A stretch of DNA of 64,000 nucleotides from Flaccisagitta enflata (GCA_965153355.1 OZ231126.1:19158001-19222000); one strand, 5' to 3'; shown: positions 11,869 through 25,194, counted from the first letter of the stretch. Made by a program: numbers and translations. Notes: generated from the letters alone by a model not told the origin.

Positions 11869-12501
11869 GTAAGAGATGATCCCGCGGATAAGTCGGTCGG
11901 CTAGCCGCTTCGTCAGACCCAAGAACGAACAAAGGCGACTCTCGGCCCGTCTTGAAATCCCCGATTTGCGTAACAATGAAGGTCTCACGCTAATTGACTT
12001 TTATCGAATTTGCAATCGGCGATTGATCAAGATCCTCTCATCTAATTGGTCTGTTGAAAGGTAGGTGCAATGCTTGTGGAAACTGTGCGATTTGTACCGT
12101 AGATTGCGGCACATATTGGCCATAGAACTTTCCATCAATTGAATCAGATCAATGAAGACACGGTATAAATTAAGCAGGAATTCCTCTTTCATGCATAATT
12201 GAGAAATTTTTTAATCATTGACAATTTGTTTTGAATATTTGTAGTATAAGTGGTGTAACACTTTTGGTTGAGACACGTTTTGCATATTTGACAGCAATTT
12301 GCCATCAATTTTTTGAAATTTACCATTTTTCTGATTTTTTGACTATTTTTGATGTTTTAGCTGTTGTTTAGAAATAATCTAACTTGATCGTCCAACTAAA
12401 ACCTACGGAATATCAATTTGCAAATATAAGCGTTTCTTGTGATCTAGCCAATAGAAATATTGACAAGTTTTTATCTGCTCTCCAAAGAACTTCAAATTCT
12501 T

Positions 12502-12700
12502 TAACAAAGCCGGATACACGACTACCTTAGTCGCGTGCGGGTAGGCAGGGGCAGTATTTGAGTTAGTAAAGCACTTGGGCAAGTGCAGTGAGGCCAAAGA
12601 CCGCAAAAACATAAAAAAAAGTGAAATGGGGACCGACCGACCATCCAACCAACTGACCGACCGACGGACAAAGCGGGGTGTAGTGTCGCGTAATAAAATC
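12502..12700 (+). mobile_element. hairpin-ended element, subfamily A (short form)
   Basis: Head AACAAAGCCGGATACACGAC, AGTCGCGTGCGGGTAGGCAGG-like motif, GGGGACCGACCGACC repeats, then AAAGCGGGGTGTAGTGTCGCG. The second hairpin arm is lost at the right end. Orientation is plus. Confidence 0.65.
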
Positions 12701-13108
12701 AAAAATTTCACTTTTTATCATTTGCCTTATTTCTCAATATAGTTTCGACTATTTGACAGAAAAAAAACTTTTCAGGGGATGATTAAAATCGATGCCGTGA
12801 CATGAAATTTGTCATTTTCTAAGCTGGCTATATCCCCTTACTATTTTCTATCATTAAATTAGAGAAAATTTGTTGTAAAAAAAAAAGTTTTTTACTTTTT
12901 TAAGTGCGTGAAAGAAGAATTTCATACGACTGTTCGTGCTGTCTTAAATTTATTTGTTATCATTCGCGCGAACCGTTACCGCGTCAACCGTGGGGTTAGG
13001 TAGGAGCTATACTAGGCAGGTGAAGAGAAAAAAATTCTGTTGATGGCTGCTTACTAATTTTGTCAATATAGAAAAAGTAATAATTTAGAAGAACCTTAAC
13101 TGCGTACA

Positions 13109-16100
13109 GTACGAGAATCGAAGAATTGACTAACTCCAGGGAAGCGATATCTGCCAAACCGCTTGGAATCAATCTAAAATTTTTTACCCTATTATGCACC
13201 TATAAGTCCTCTATATTGCATACGGTTTTGGAGCGAATCCGAGAATTTCATTTTTGTCCGCGACGGAATATCATTCCGACGCGGACTATAATTCAAGGCG
13301 GGTGGGTGTCGTCGTCGTTGTCGTTGTTGTCGTCGTCACGGATTTTAAAAAATGGATAACTTTTTTATGCTTTGACCGATTTGGTTCATATTTGGTGGGA
13401 AGTTGCACTAGCTTAAGGCGCTTTACATCCTATCCGATTTTTGTGATCCGACCAACCCAACCGGCCCAACCAGCTTACCGACCTAAAAGTGAAAAACGTG
13501 CATAACTTTGGCATTTTTCAACCGATTTGGCTGAAATTTGGTATGGAGTCTCTAAATGGACGGACTCAACATATGTATATGATTTATATGCATTTGAGCA
13601 TGCTAACTGGCCAAACCGACCTACCACCCAACCAGCCAACCGGCCTAAAAGTGAAAAACTTGCATAACTTTGTCATTTTTCAACTGATTTGGTTGAAACT
13701 TGGTATGGAGTCTCTAAATGGAAGAACTCAACATATGCGCACTATTTATCCTGTCAAACCAGCCTACCACCCAACCAGCCTACTGGCCTAAAAGTGAAAA
13801 ACGTGCATAACTTTGGCATTTTTCAACCGATTTGGTTGAAATTTGGTATGGAGTCTCTAAATGGAAGGACTCAACATGTGTGTGTGATTTATATGCATTT
13901 GAGCATGCTAACCGGCCAAACCGACCTACTACCAACCAGCCAACCCGCCTAAAAGTGAAAAACTTGCATAACTTAGTCATTTTTCAACTAATTTGCTGAA
14001 ACTGGTATGGGGTCTCTAAATGGAAGAACTCAACATATGCGCACTATTTATCCTGTCAAACCAGCTTACCACCCATCCAGCCTACCAGCCAAAAGTGATA
14101 AATATGCATATCTTTGGCGTTCAACCAATTTGGTTGAAATTTGGTATGGAGTCTCTAAATGGAAGGACTCAACACATATATGTGATTTTTTAATGGTTGA
14201 GCATGCTAACCGGCCAAACCAACCTACCCCCCAACCAGCTTACCGGCCTAAAAGTAAAAACTTACATAAATTGGACATTTTTCAACCAAATTGGTTGAAA
14301 CTTGGTATGGAGTCTCTAAATGGAAGAACTCAACAAACGCACACTATTTATCTAAACCAGCCTACCACCCAACCACCCTACTAGCCTAAAAGTGAAAAAT
14401 GTGCATAACTTTGTCATTTTTCAACGGATTTGCATGAAACTTTGTATGGTGGCTCTAAATGTAAATACTTATAGTTTTAGCAAACTTACAGGGTTAGCGA
14501 TCTTTCGGTCATAGCGATCTTACGGAATTGGTGATCTTTAACCCCCTTCCGTCGCGGACCCAGATACTGTTCAGATTTTTTTTTCTACAAAAAAATTTTT
14601 TTTAGTTTTTTTGCTGATTTTAACCACAAAAATCACACACAAAAAAAATTCTTTCATATGTATATTAGTAAGACACATTTACATAAAATTCATTTTTTGT
14701 TGGAGATTTTCCGCCCATTTTTGGGGCTACGGCACCCAAAACTCAAAAAACACAAAAAGTGGAATATCTCCTCAGGTTTTCCATAAAATCTTTTGATTTT
14801 TGGTGTGGTAGTAGTTTTTGGACTCACTAATAAGTGTGTAAAATTTCAGTTATGAAATTTTGAAATATTCACAAAATGCAATGTAAAAGGTTTTACCCTC
14901 CAAAAATTTTTTTTAAAATAAAAAAAATTGCCGATTGTTATTTTTTGATATAGTTAATTATAAATTAAGAGTTTCTGAAAAAATTTTTTAACTAGCCCTC
15001 ATAGAAAAAATTTTTTTTTCTCAAAAATCGTGGAAATGACCCCTTTTTTAAAGTTGAATAAAAACTGTTCCTGTCATCCGATCATCTTCATTTTTGGTGG
15101 AGTTGTTACCTATTATCTACCCTAACTTCACCTAAAATTTGAGCTCACTGCGCCAAACGGTTGTGGAGATATTGATGTTCAAAGTTACTTTGTCAGAGCA
15201 AAATCAGCAAAATTGCCATTTTGGCCATTTTTGAGCTTGCATAAAATTTCATTTTTTCTTCCAGAGACCTCCATTTTGGCTGAAGTTACTCAGGTTTAAG
15301 CATATATTCATATTCCAAAATTTTACACTTGTCAGCCAAGCCGTTTTAGGGATATGATGGTCCAAAGTTTTAAAAAACGCCAATTTTTCAACCAAATCTT
15401 AGGGAAAAAAATAAGCAAAAAATTTTCATAAAATGGTTTCCAAAAGGGGGTTCAACACAATTGGGAATTATCTTATTCACCCAGATTCAAAACCTTGAGG
15501 ACAACTTTTTTTTCAAATTTTTTGGAAAAATTTTCATTGTAATTTTTGTTTAAAGATTGGCGTTTTTTTAAACTTTGGACCATCATATCCCTAAAACGGC
15601 TTGGCTGACAAGTGTGAAATTTTGGAATATGAATATATGCTTAAACCCGAGTAACTTCAGCCAAAATGGAGGTCTCTGGAAGAAAAAATGAAATTTTATG
15701 CAAGCTCAAAAATGGCCAAAATGCTAATTTTGCTCTGACAAAGTAACTTTGAACGTCAATATATCCTTAACCGTTTGGCGCAGTGAGCTCAAATTTTAGG
15801 TGAAGTTAGGGTAGATAATAGGTAACAACTCCACCAAAAATGAACTCCACCAAAAACAATTCCACCAAAAATGAAGATGATCGGATGACAGGAACAGTTT
15901 TTATTCAACTTTAAAAAAGAGGTCATTTTCACGATTTTTGAGAAAAAAATTTTTTTTCTAAGAGGGCTAGTTAAAAAATTTTTTCAGAAACTCTTAATTT
16001 ATTATTAACTATGTCAAAAAATAACAATTGGCAAAATTTTTTATTTCAAAAAAAAATTTTGGAGGGTAAAACCTCTTACATTGCATTTTGTGAAAATTTC

Positions 16101-16550
16101 AAAATTTCATAACTGTGTCCAAATTTTTTTTGAAGAACAGAAATTTTGCACACGTATTAGTGAGTCCAAAAACTACTACCACACAAAAAATCAAAAGATT
16201 TTATTGAAAACCTGAGGAGATATTCCACTTTTTGTGTTTTTTGAGTTTTGGGTGCCGTTGCCCCAAAAATGGGCGGAAAATCTCCAACAAAAAATGAATT
16301 TTATGTAAATGTGTCTTACTAATATACATATGAAAGAATTTTTTTCGTGTGTAATTTTTGTGGTTAAAATCAGCAAAAAACTGAAAAAGATTTTTTTGTA
16401 AAAAAAAATGAAATTCTCGGATTCGCTCCAAAACCTTATGCAATATAGAGGACCTATAGGTGCATAATGGGGTAATAGATTTTAGCTAGATTCCTAGCGG
16501 TTTGGCAGATATCGCTTCCCTGGAGTTGGTCAATTCTTCGATTCTCGTAC
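13109..16550. mobile_element. large foldback element with nested insertion in left arm
   Basis: GTACGAGAATCGAAGAATTG (13109-13128) recurs inverted at the right end (16531-16550). The arms continue for about 1.1 kb each. The left arm is 13109-13255 plus 14576-15390. The right arm runs from about 15555 to 16550. The loop is about 165 bp. Paired landmarks include GAATCCGAGAATTTCATTTT, CAGCAAAAA/ACCACAAAAAT, TTCATATGTATATTAGTAAG and GTCAGCCAAGCCGTTTTAGG. Both arms can be read across almost their whole length with few differences. No transposase frame is present. Confidence 0.8.
13256..14575 (+). mobile_element. hairpin-ended element, subfamily C copy 2, nested in the foldback element
   Basis: Starts in a T-run with GTCCGCGACGG (13256-13266), has the same hairpin as copy 1 (inverted arm ATTCCGACGCGGAC) and ends with CCGTCGCGGAC (14549-14559) plus a short tail CCAGATACTGTTCAGA before the next T-run. 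Copy 1 ends with the equivalent CCTTACTCTTTTAAGA, so that tail belongs to the element. The interior is about seven satellite monomers of roughly 150 bp alternating between two variants. The opposite arm of the host palindrome preserves the uninterrupted T-run. Confidence 0.7.
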
Positions 16551-17423
16551 TCGTATCTCGTGCCGGTTTTAAAAAGCGGACGTTCGCTTCTCTTGGTCCC
16601 GTCTTAGCTGCAGGGCTGCAGAAAGTATTTGAGAACGCAAGCGAGGTAAGATGGAAAGAAAAGTTAGGTCGTGGAAAAAAGTTGAAAATGAATATATGCA
16701 TTACAATAGGAAGGTAAATGTGCCCGTTGGAAACAAAACATTTCCTGCATGGCTATTTAGCTGGATGCAACTGGATGTAACTGCCGCTATTGCGGAATGC
16801 GGTTTCCTTTTTCGGCCAGATACAGCTGGTTTTTGACACGCGCACAGCCGCACACTCTCGTTTCGATTTCATAATGCAATCTCACGTAGGCTTTTGTAAA
16901 CATGTAAAATGAAAATTCTCGCGATCTCGACTGTAATGACCGTCGCGATGACCATCTCTTTTTAATCGTACCCATGACCCGCTCGTGAATGCTCACGTGT
17001 GACCCAATCGACTCGTTTCGCTCATTCAGTCATCAAGGAGGGACCGTCAGTGTTCATGCGCCTTGACTGTAGTGATTTACAGTCGCGCTTGACCCTCGTT
17101 TTGAACTTCCGGGTCCGCTTCTATTCGATGATATTTCTGACAATGATCCCTATGTACAAATTCACATACGCCATTCTCATGGCGGTTACGCTTTGCTTAG
17201 CTCATGGATATGGATATTTTCTTGTCGATAATGCATCTTACGCTGATCGCTCGTGGTTTTTTTTGTAATTTTGCTGAGAAAAGAATTTATGCGATTTTGA
17301 CTGTCAATGAAGTCGGCCAAGGATGAAAATGTTGGCCGTAAAGCTGTTGGATTTTCATAGCAAATTTGTGGCCGTTTTTGCCTCTGATCTTTTCAACTTC
17401 AAGGGTAGAAAATTTCAGCCTAA

Positions 17424-18213
17424 TCCAGGGGGAGGAAAGCTAACAACTTGTTAGCCACTCTGAGCTTTTTTTAGCTTTTTTTATCTTTTTGCACCACTTA
17501 AAATTTTGCTAAAAAAGGTTAAAAATGGATAAAAAGAGCTAAAAAACGCTTTAAAAATTATTCCGTGGTGCAAAATTTTGGAGTCTGTTTTGACTTTTTA
17601 GCTCCTTTTAGCTTTTTTGAACTCTTTTTAGCTTTTTTTAACTCTTTTTAGTTGTAACTTTTAGCTTTATTTAGCTTTTTTTAGCTTTTTTGGACCTACT
17701 ATCTTTTTTGGATTTTTAGCTCTTAATTAAATGTTTTTGTCTTTTTTGAGCTCTTTTTAGCTTTTTTTAACTCTTTTTAGTTGTAACTTTTAGCTTTTTT
17801 TAGCTTTTTACAGCTTTTCTTACAGCTTTTTACAGCTTTTCTTACAGCGTTTTACAGCTTTTCTTTTTTTTGTACCTTGTTATATTTTTTGGATTTTTGG
17901 CTCTTTATTAGCTCTTTTTAGTCTTTTTTAGCTGTTTTTAGCTTTTTTGCTTGTGGTTTTTTGCAAAAACTCAGAGCTGCTGTTAACATTTTTAAGCTTA
18001 TTTTAGTATTTTTTAGCCTTTATTAACTGTTTTTAGCCTTTTCCCGTTTTTAGCCTTTTTTAGCTTTTTTTAGCTTTTTTTAGTGTTTTTTAGCTTTTTT
18101 TAACCTTTTTTAACTTTTTGCACCACTTAAAATTTCAAAAGCGCTAAAAAAAGATAAAAAAAGCTTAAAAAAGCTCAGAGTGGCTAACAAGTTGTTAGCT
18201 TTCCCCCCCCTGC
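17424..18213. mobile_element. foldback element, AGC-TTTTT-rich interior
   Basis: GGAAAGCTAACAACTTG..., GTTAGCCACTCTGAGC at 17434-17470 recurs inverted at 18170-18205, both ends flanked by a G-run or C-run. The interior is a degenerate repeat of AGCTTTTTTTAGC and TTAACTCTTTTTAG units. A TTTTTGCACCACTTAAAATTT motif appears at both ends in the same orientation. Confidence 0.65.
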
Positions 18214-19129
18214 TAATCCTTAGACATTGAGTGTCATCATAAATAAACTACTGATCTCTCTCTTCTCTCCCTGCCTCGAATTTTATCGCGCGCGAACAAG
18301 TTGATTCACCCAAGCGAAAATGAATCGATTTTTGCCGTTCTCTAAATCTGACTGACAACAAGTTGGTCATCGATCATTTTTAGTATTTTGAATTATTGTT
18401 ATGGTTTGGTTAGTTTTTTTTATGGTCGTCAGTTGATGACTCTACAAGTGGTAATCTTGGTTTGTCGGTCATAGTTGACATGTTGGTGGTCATAGGTAGT
18501 GATGTTAAAGATATAGCAAATGGAGGTCGAAAGGCCTAACCTATGCTTTTGATATCGACTTTACGCTTGTCTCTGCTTGATCTCGTCAAAGGACGCATCG
18601 TTGGGCTATTTGACTCACGTAACCATTCTGTGCTCACTGGATTTTGTCCGTGAACCCGGAATCGGCGGATAAGAGAAAGAAAGTTGACAGCCAAATGTCA
18701 ATATTTTTGCTGAGGCGACGGCCAACGGATGAACTGACAGACTGACAATCCGATGAACAAAAGAAGATAATGTTGTCTCCCTTTTTGGGCAGCGCTCCGA
18801 ATGGGGTGAATGGCTAATGATTTTACATATGTGGTATTTTCTTGTTCTCACTTCCTCCGTCTAAGTTTTAGCCACGAGACCCAAATATTTACTTCAAGGC
18901 CCAAACAGGTTCCATCCGCAACTAAAATTCACTCATTGGCCTAGTCAAGTTCAAGGCATTTATTCTTGTATAACAAGAACGCCGATTAGAGCTTCAAGCT
19001 ATTTGTCTAGATTTAGGCCATATGACATAAGGCCATATCCCATATGTCAGCAGAATTCAGATTCCCGAGGTTTGTGCGGGTCATCTGCTGCATTGGAGCC
19101 ACTGTCCCTCTCGCTTTTATTTATCATGT
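18214..19129. other. intergenic, no gene recognised
   Basis: No coding exon or clear repeat is seen. A weak GACGG/CTGACAGACTGAC stretch (18716-18750) may be a remnant of a subfamily A tail. Confidence 0.35.
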
Positions 19130-21786
19130 TGGTGGTTTCAGCACAGATCAGTAAAACTAAAAACCCTCAAAAAATAGAATTGGCTCTTTTTTGGTGTAAA
19201 GGTACCCCTTGGGGAGTTATTCACGAATCCCGAATATTTTTACTCTTGGACCTATATTTTGGGTTTTACCGGGTTTGAAATTTTGACCCCCAGGGGTACC
19301 CCCAAAACATAACAAGGCCAACACCTATAAGTTGCGTGCGAGGCTTATACAATTACTTAATTACATAATCGCCTAATTATTTAAGTACATTATTTCCTGT
19401 AATGACAATGACTATAATTGCCTATAAGTAGCCATGATTACTTTGAATTACATAACCACCTATATTACCAAAAAATGACCTTTAATTACCTATTATCACA
19501 TAATTACTCATAATTACATGACCTATTATTACCCATGATAACCTATGATTACCTAAACCTAGAATGACCTACAATTACCTATAAAATAATAGGAATTACC
19601 TGTAATTACCTATGATTACATAATGACCTATAATTGCCTATAATGACCTATGATTACCTATAATTACCTAAAATTGCATAATGACCTATAATTGCATAAT
19701 GACCTATAATTACCTGTAATTACCTATAATTGTCTATTGACCTATAATTACCTATAATGACCTATGATTACCTATAAATAATTTTAATTACCTATAATTA
19801 CGTAATGACCTATAATTACCTTTAATGACCTTTGATTACCTAAAATTACCTATAATTTCATAATGACCTACAATTACCTATAATTACCTTTAATTACCTA
19901 TGATGACCTATAATTATATAATAACCTATAATTACCTATAATTACCTATAATTACCTATAATTACATAATGACCTATGATTATCGATAATGACCTATAAT
20001 TGCATAATGACCCATAGTTACCTATAATTACCTAAAATGACCAATAATGACCTATAATTACCTATAATTACATAATGACCTATAATTACCTATGACCTAT
20101 GATTACCTACGATAGCATAATGACCTGTAATGACCTATGATTACCTATGATTACCTATTATTACCTTTAATTACCTATAACTGCATAATGACCTACAATT
20201 ACCTATTATGACCTATGATTACCTATTAGTACCTATAATTACATAATGACCTATAATTACCTATAATGACCTATAATTACCTGTAATGACCTAAAATTAT
20301 CTATGATTACCTATAGTTACCTATAATTACATGATGACCTATAATTACCAATAAAGACCTATAGTTGGATAATGACCTATCATTGCCTATAGTTACCTAT
20401 AATGACCTATAATTACCTATAATTACATGACCTATAATTACCTATAATGACCTGTGATTACCTATAATTACCTATAATGACCTATGATTACCTATAATTG
20501 CATAATGACCTATGATTACTTATAATTACCTATAATTGCATAATGACCTATGATTACTTATAATTACCTAAAATTGCATAATGACCTATAATTATGTAAA
20601 GAATGACCTAAATTGACTTAAAAAAACTAAAATTCAAAAATGACATAAAATGACTTAAATTGACTTATACTGCCTTAAATTGACTTATACTGAGTTAAAC
20701 TGACTTAGATTGACTTGAATTCACTTAAAATGACTTAGAATGACCTAGATTGACTTAAATTGACTAAAATTCAATAATGACTCAAATGACTTAATTTAAC
20801 TTAAAGTGACTTAGAATGACTTAAAATGACTTAAAATGATCTAATTTGACTCAAAATCACTTAATTGACTTAAAATGACTTGATAGGAATAAAACGAATA
20901 AAAAAAGTAAAATGGGGACCGACCGACCGACCAACCGACCGACCAACCAACCGACCGATGGACGGACAAAGCGGGGTATAGAGTCGCGTGCACGCGACTA
21001 AAAAAGCTATATCAGCCATTTTTTATGATAAAAGGACAAACTTGGTGTCAATCTTGTATTACCTCAAAGAATCTATTGAGAAAAAATTTGAACCGAAAAT
21101 ATTCATTTTGGGGGTTTTTACCCCTAGGGGTAGTATTTGGGGGTACCCCGGGGTACCTAGTATGTAAAAATTTTGTAAAAAAAGTTAAAAAAAAATTCTA
21201 CGTTTGTGATTTCATATTTAAGAATAAAAAATATGGGACCTTAACTCCTTAGTGCCAAAAAAAAAACACAGCTGAAAATAGAGGTTAGGGCTAATTTTCA
21301 AGGATTTTGGCATTTTTAGTCATTGTTAAAAATGACCATACCACCAATTTTTGGCCCTTTATTTAGACACTAAGGAGTTGAGGTCCCATATTTTAACAAA
21401 AGTGGAAGAATAGTTTTCCAACCTTTTTTTTCAAAGTTTTTACGTAGTAGGTACCCCGGGGTACCCCAAGGAACTACCCCTAGGGGTAAAAACCCCCAAA
21501 ATGATTATTTTTGGTTCCGATTTTTTTCCCAACAGATTCTTTGAGCTAATACAAGAAGATTGACACCAAGATTGTCCTTTTATCATAAAAAATGGCTGAT
21601 ATATGACTATTTAAAGGTTTGGGGGTACCCCTAGGGGTCAATATTACAAACCCCCGTAAAACCCAAAATATGGATCCAAGAGTAAAAATATTCAGGATTC
21701 GTGAATAACTCCCCAAGGGGTACCTTTACACCAAAAAAGAGCAAATTCTATTTTTTGAGGGTTTTCAGTTTTACTGAAACCACCCA
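19130..21786. mobile_element. foldback element with GGGGTACCCC motifs, left arm interrupted
   Basis: The left arm 19130-19312 plus 21004-21250 pairs with the right arm 21355-21786; the loop is about 100 bp. Landmarks: GGTGGTTTCAG/CTGAAACCACC, AAAACCCTCAAAAAATAGAATT, ACCCCTTGGGGAGTTATTCACG, CCCCTAGGGGT, ACCCCGGGGTACC and CACTAAGGAGTTGAGGTCCC. Each arm itself holds several small palindromes built on GGTACC and CCTAGG. The insert 19313-21003 is a subfamily A element. Confidence 0.75.
19313..21003 (+). mobile_element. long hairpin-ended element, subfamily A, carrying a TAATTACCTA array
   Basis: The head AACAAGGCCAACACCTATAAG then TTGCGTGCGAGG (19311-19340) is followed by a degenerate array of ATAATTACCT/ATAATGACCT units (19340-20600) and an ACTTAAAATGACTT array (20600-20890). 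It then enters the common tail: GGGGACCGACCGACC, AAAGCGGGGTATAGAGT and the terminal hairpin GTCGCGTGCACGCGAC (20982-20997). The same head and tail bracket other arrays at 34955-42543 and 42786-44539. Confidence 0.7.
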
Positions 21787-22308
21787 TGTTCCCAAAGTTT
21801 TTTGGGGGGGCAACGGCCATCGGGTGCCGCTGAATCTCCAACGGTATTACGAAAATTGCGTTCTTTTACCAATCATCATCGATCCAAAAAAAAAAAAAAA
21901 TTGTTTACCCGTTTGTATCTGGGCGAGGTTTCTTTTTAATGAGCTCCATCAAGTTAATGATGGACAATTGTTTCCTGAAGAATTTTATCGGTACCATTGG
22001 CCAGCGATTTAATGACCATTGGCCGACGATTTAATGACCAGGCAGGAAAAGAATGCACATACATCAAGCTGACAAGGTTGCGTAAGTGGCTGTCGAGAAA
22101 ACATTGGTTTGTGAAGTGATGTTACCTACATCAAAAGGCTCATAATTCTACTTGCTCGATCGATATTTTTATAGGGCAGCTCTGTTTTTTTGGGGGGCTC
22201 CGCGAGTTTTGTCAAGTAAGAGGGTAGTGAAAGATAGATAATTGAATAAAACCGCGTGGACGCAAAATGTATCGGCAGTACGTGATCTTCATTTATCTTC
22301 CATTTCAG
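21787..22308. other. intergenic; remnant of CGGGTGCCGCTG family; upstream region of coiled-coil gene
   Basis: A G-run followed by CAACGGCCATCGGGTGCCGCTG (21810-21832) matches one end of the GGTCAGCGGTACCCG family. The remainder should contain the promoter and 5' exon of the coiled-coil gene, because a splice acceptor (ttcag, 22303-22308) precedes its ATG. No TATA box stands out. Confidence 0.4.
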
Positions 22309-22316
22309 GGCGAAAG

Positions 22317-25128
22317 ATGAGTCGGTATCGGAGTCGCGATCCTCGTTTCGGGGAAAGTCAATACAAACACTTCCGCAACGGGAAACTGATAAGGCCTGAA
22401 GATGATCCTTACATGCACTTTAACCATAGGAAGAGCTTCTTCGCCGACAATCCAAAGCTCGACGACGTCGCTCAGGTTTGACATCGTAATGTCCTAAATT
22501 TCTCTTCAAACCAGATATTTAGTTTTAAGTGCAGATCCTTTGATCGATGGGAATGTGTTTTGTAGTAGTATGGGACTATGATTATGTTTGACAGCCAGTT
22601 GTGGTAGCTCGTTTAGCTCACGCCAATTTTTTCTGACTTTTTTCCCACCAACTTTATTGACTTCTCAGTCTGTCTCTGCGGAATCGTTCGATGACCGCGA
22701 GTATGAGGAGCTTCTGTCCAAGTATTCGGATGGCGGAGCCTACAGCTCTCACGCGAGGGCGGCGGAGAATCAGAGACATGTCGAGAACGTCAAGGAAAAA
22801 ATCAATTCTATGAAAAAGAAGTTTCAGGTGAGCAATGTGCACTATTTTTGCTCATTTTTGAATTTGATTGACGAACCCACTTCAAGTTCCTGGATGTACG
22901 TGAGTTGAAATGATAAATATGGATGATATGATTTGAGGTAGTTTTACTGATTTTTTACTCGCGTGCTACGCGACTCTATAAGCCACTTTTTGGTCCGTCT
23001 GTCCGTCCGTCATATATCACTTTAAAGGCGTTTTTTACACTTTTGACATTAGAGAATAAACTGGGAGGTGAAGACCGCTGATTCAAAGGCCATTTCGAAA
23101 TTCCAGTCTGTCTGACCTTTGTGAAAATGCCTATGCACGCGACTTAAGTGTAATGACCTTGTTTTTCTTTTTTTTGGCAGAGTCTGGCGATGGTTTGCGA
23201 TTACGTCGAGGGAATGGAGAAATACGAGCACGCGCTGGAGGCTGACCCAGACTCGAAAATGGTGAAAGAGTTGACCCATAAGTTGGAGAATTTGAGGGCT
23301 GCACCGAAGGTAACTTGTGAGAAGACTGGATTTATAAGAGAAAAAAAGTCCGTCTGCACTCGGCTCTACCTACAGTAGTGTAGTGTAGTGTTTCCGGATT
23401 TAACCACTACTTGCACGCGTAATACAACGTGAAGATTGCAAAAACCGTAAAAAACGGTTAGCACCCCTACCTACAGCTTAGGACAAAGCTTCAACAGGGC
23501 CATATGGGGTATCATTCGGTAGCTTGTCACAGTACAATATACGCCACCGGGGCGATTTTTTGATTTCACTCACGTTCTTGAGAAATTCTACCCCAAACAT
23601 TGGCGGGGGACACCCCCTTAAAAAGTAAAAAAATCCACTTTTTTAAGTGAATATCTCTTCAACGGAAGGGAAATTCAAAATTCGCCTCGGTGGCGTAAAT
23701 TGTATTGAGATAACCTATTAAATGATACCACACATGACCATGTGGCTTTGGCGACATGAGCGATACCACACATGACCATGTGGCTTTGGCGACATGAGCT
23801 GCAAGGGGGGGTGCTATACCTTTTTCGTAATCTTCAAGTTGTATTCAAATAGTTCCGCTTGTTATGATTGAGTCATATCTGGCTCTTTATTTCTTAAGAT
23901 AAACTTTTCACTTGCTACTTCCCAACTTTCTGTCAGATTCACACGAACGAGCTTTCTTACGCAGCATCGACAGGTGCGGGTTCCGAACCAAAGCAGTATG
24001 GTGTTTCTCTGGCGGATAAAAGACGCCAGAAAGCCATGGCCGCCAGTATGCAGGTTGGAACTCAAGCGGCCCAAGTTTAATGATACTGTCGCAAAGAGAA
24101 GATTCTTTTATCGCCGGTATCGACCAATCAGAGATTTGCTGGTCGTGTTAGCATTCATGGATAATGAACCGCATATATCAGCATGTTGCATGCACTGATG
24201 CGCACTATTTGTGGAGCGTTAACATTTTGATGCTTTGACGCTCATTCCCATACACTCCAAATAACACACCCCACACACCTATGCCACGCATACGCAACTA
24301 ACACGCGCCCGCGCACAAGCTCACACACACACACGCTTGCGCACGCACGCGCACGCACGCGCACACACCTACGCACGCGCACACACCTACGCACGCGCAC
24401 ACACCTACGCACGCGCACACACCTACGCATGCGCACACATACACATGCGCACACATGCACGCGCACACACATGCACACGCGCACACACATACACATGCGC
24501 ATACGGACACATACAAACACTTTTACAAGCATACTTACACACACACTCATACACACTTACACACACACATACGCGCACACACACACTTACACACACACAC
24601 ACACTTACACACGCATACACACACTCTTACACACACACACACACACTTACACACACACGTTGAATACAACGTGAAGATTACGGAAAAGGTATAGCACCCC
24701 CCCTTGCAGCTCATGTCGCCATAGCCACATGGTCGTGTGTGGTATCATTCAATAGGTTATCTCAATACAATTTACGCCGCCAAGGCGAATTTAGAATTTC
24801 GCCTCCGTTCAAGAGATTTTGACTCCAAAAGGCGGATTTTTTGACCTCCAAAGGGGTGTCCCCCGCCAAAGTTTGGGGTGGAATTTCTCAAGAACGTAAG
24901 CGAAATTTAAAAATCGCCTTGGTGGCGTAAATTGTACTGTGACAAGCTACAGAATGATACTCCATATGACCCTGTACAAGTTTTGTCATGAGCTGTAGGT
25001 AGGGGTGCTAACCTTTTTTACGATTTTTGTAATCTTCACGTTGTATTACGCGTGGAAGTGTACACACACACACACACACACTTACACACACAATTACACA
25101 CACTCAAACACACAATTACACACACTCT

Positions 25129-25194
<66 letters not shown>

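Noticed and set aside
16502-16717. Plus-strand frame crossing the right end of the large palindrome (LGPVLAAGLQKVFENASE before a gtaaga donor-like site)
   Set aside because: The first part lies in the foldback arm, the remainder has no recognisable family and no acceptor-linked partner exon; it is probably chance in a GC-richer block.
16999-17268. Plus-strand frame with a signal-peptide-like stretch (MYKFTYAILMAVTLCLAHG)
   Set aside because: Only 38 codons from its ATG, running into a T-run before the stop; no downstream exon or family similarity.
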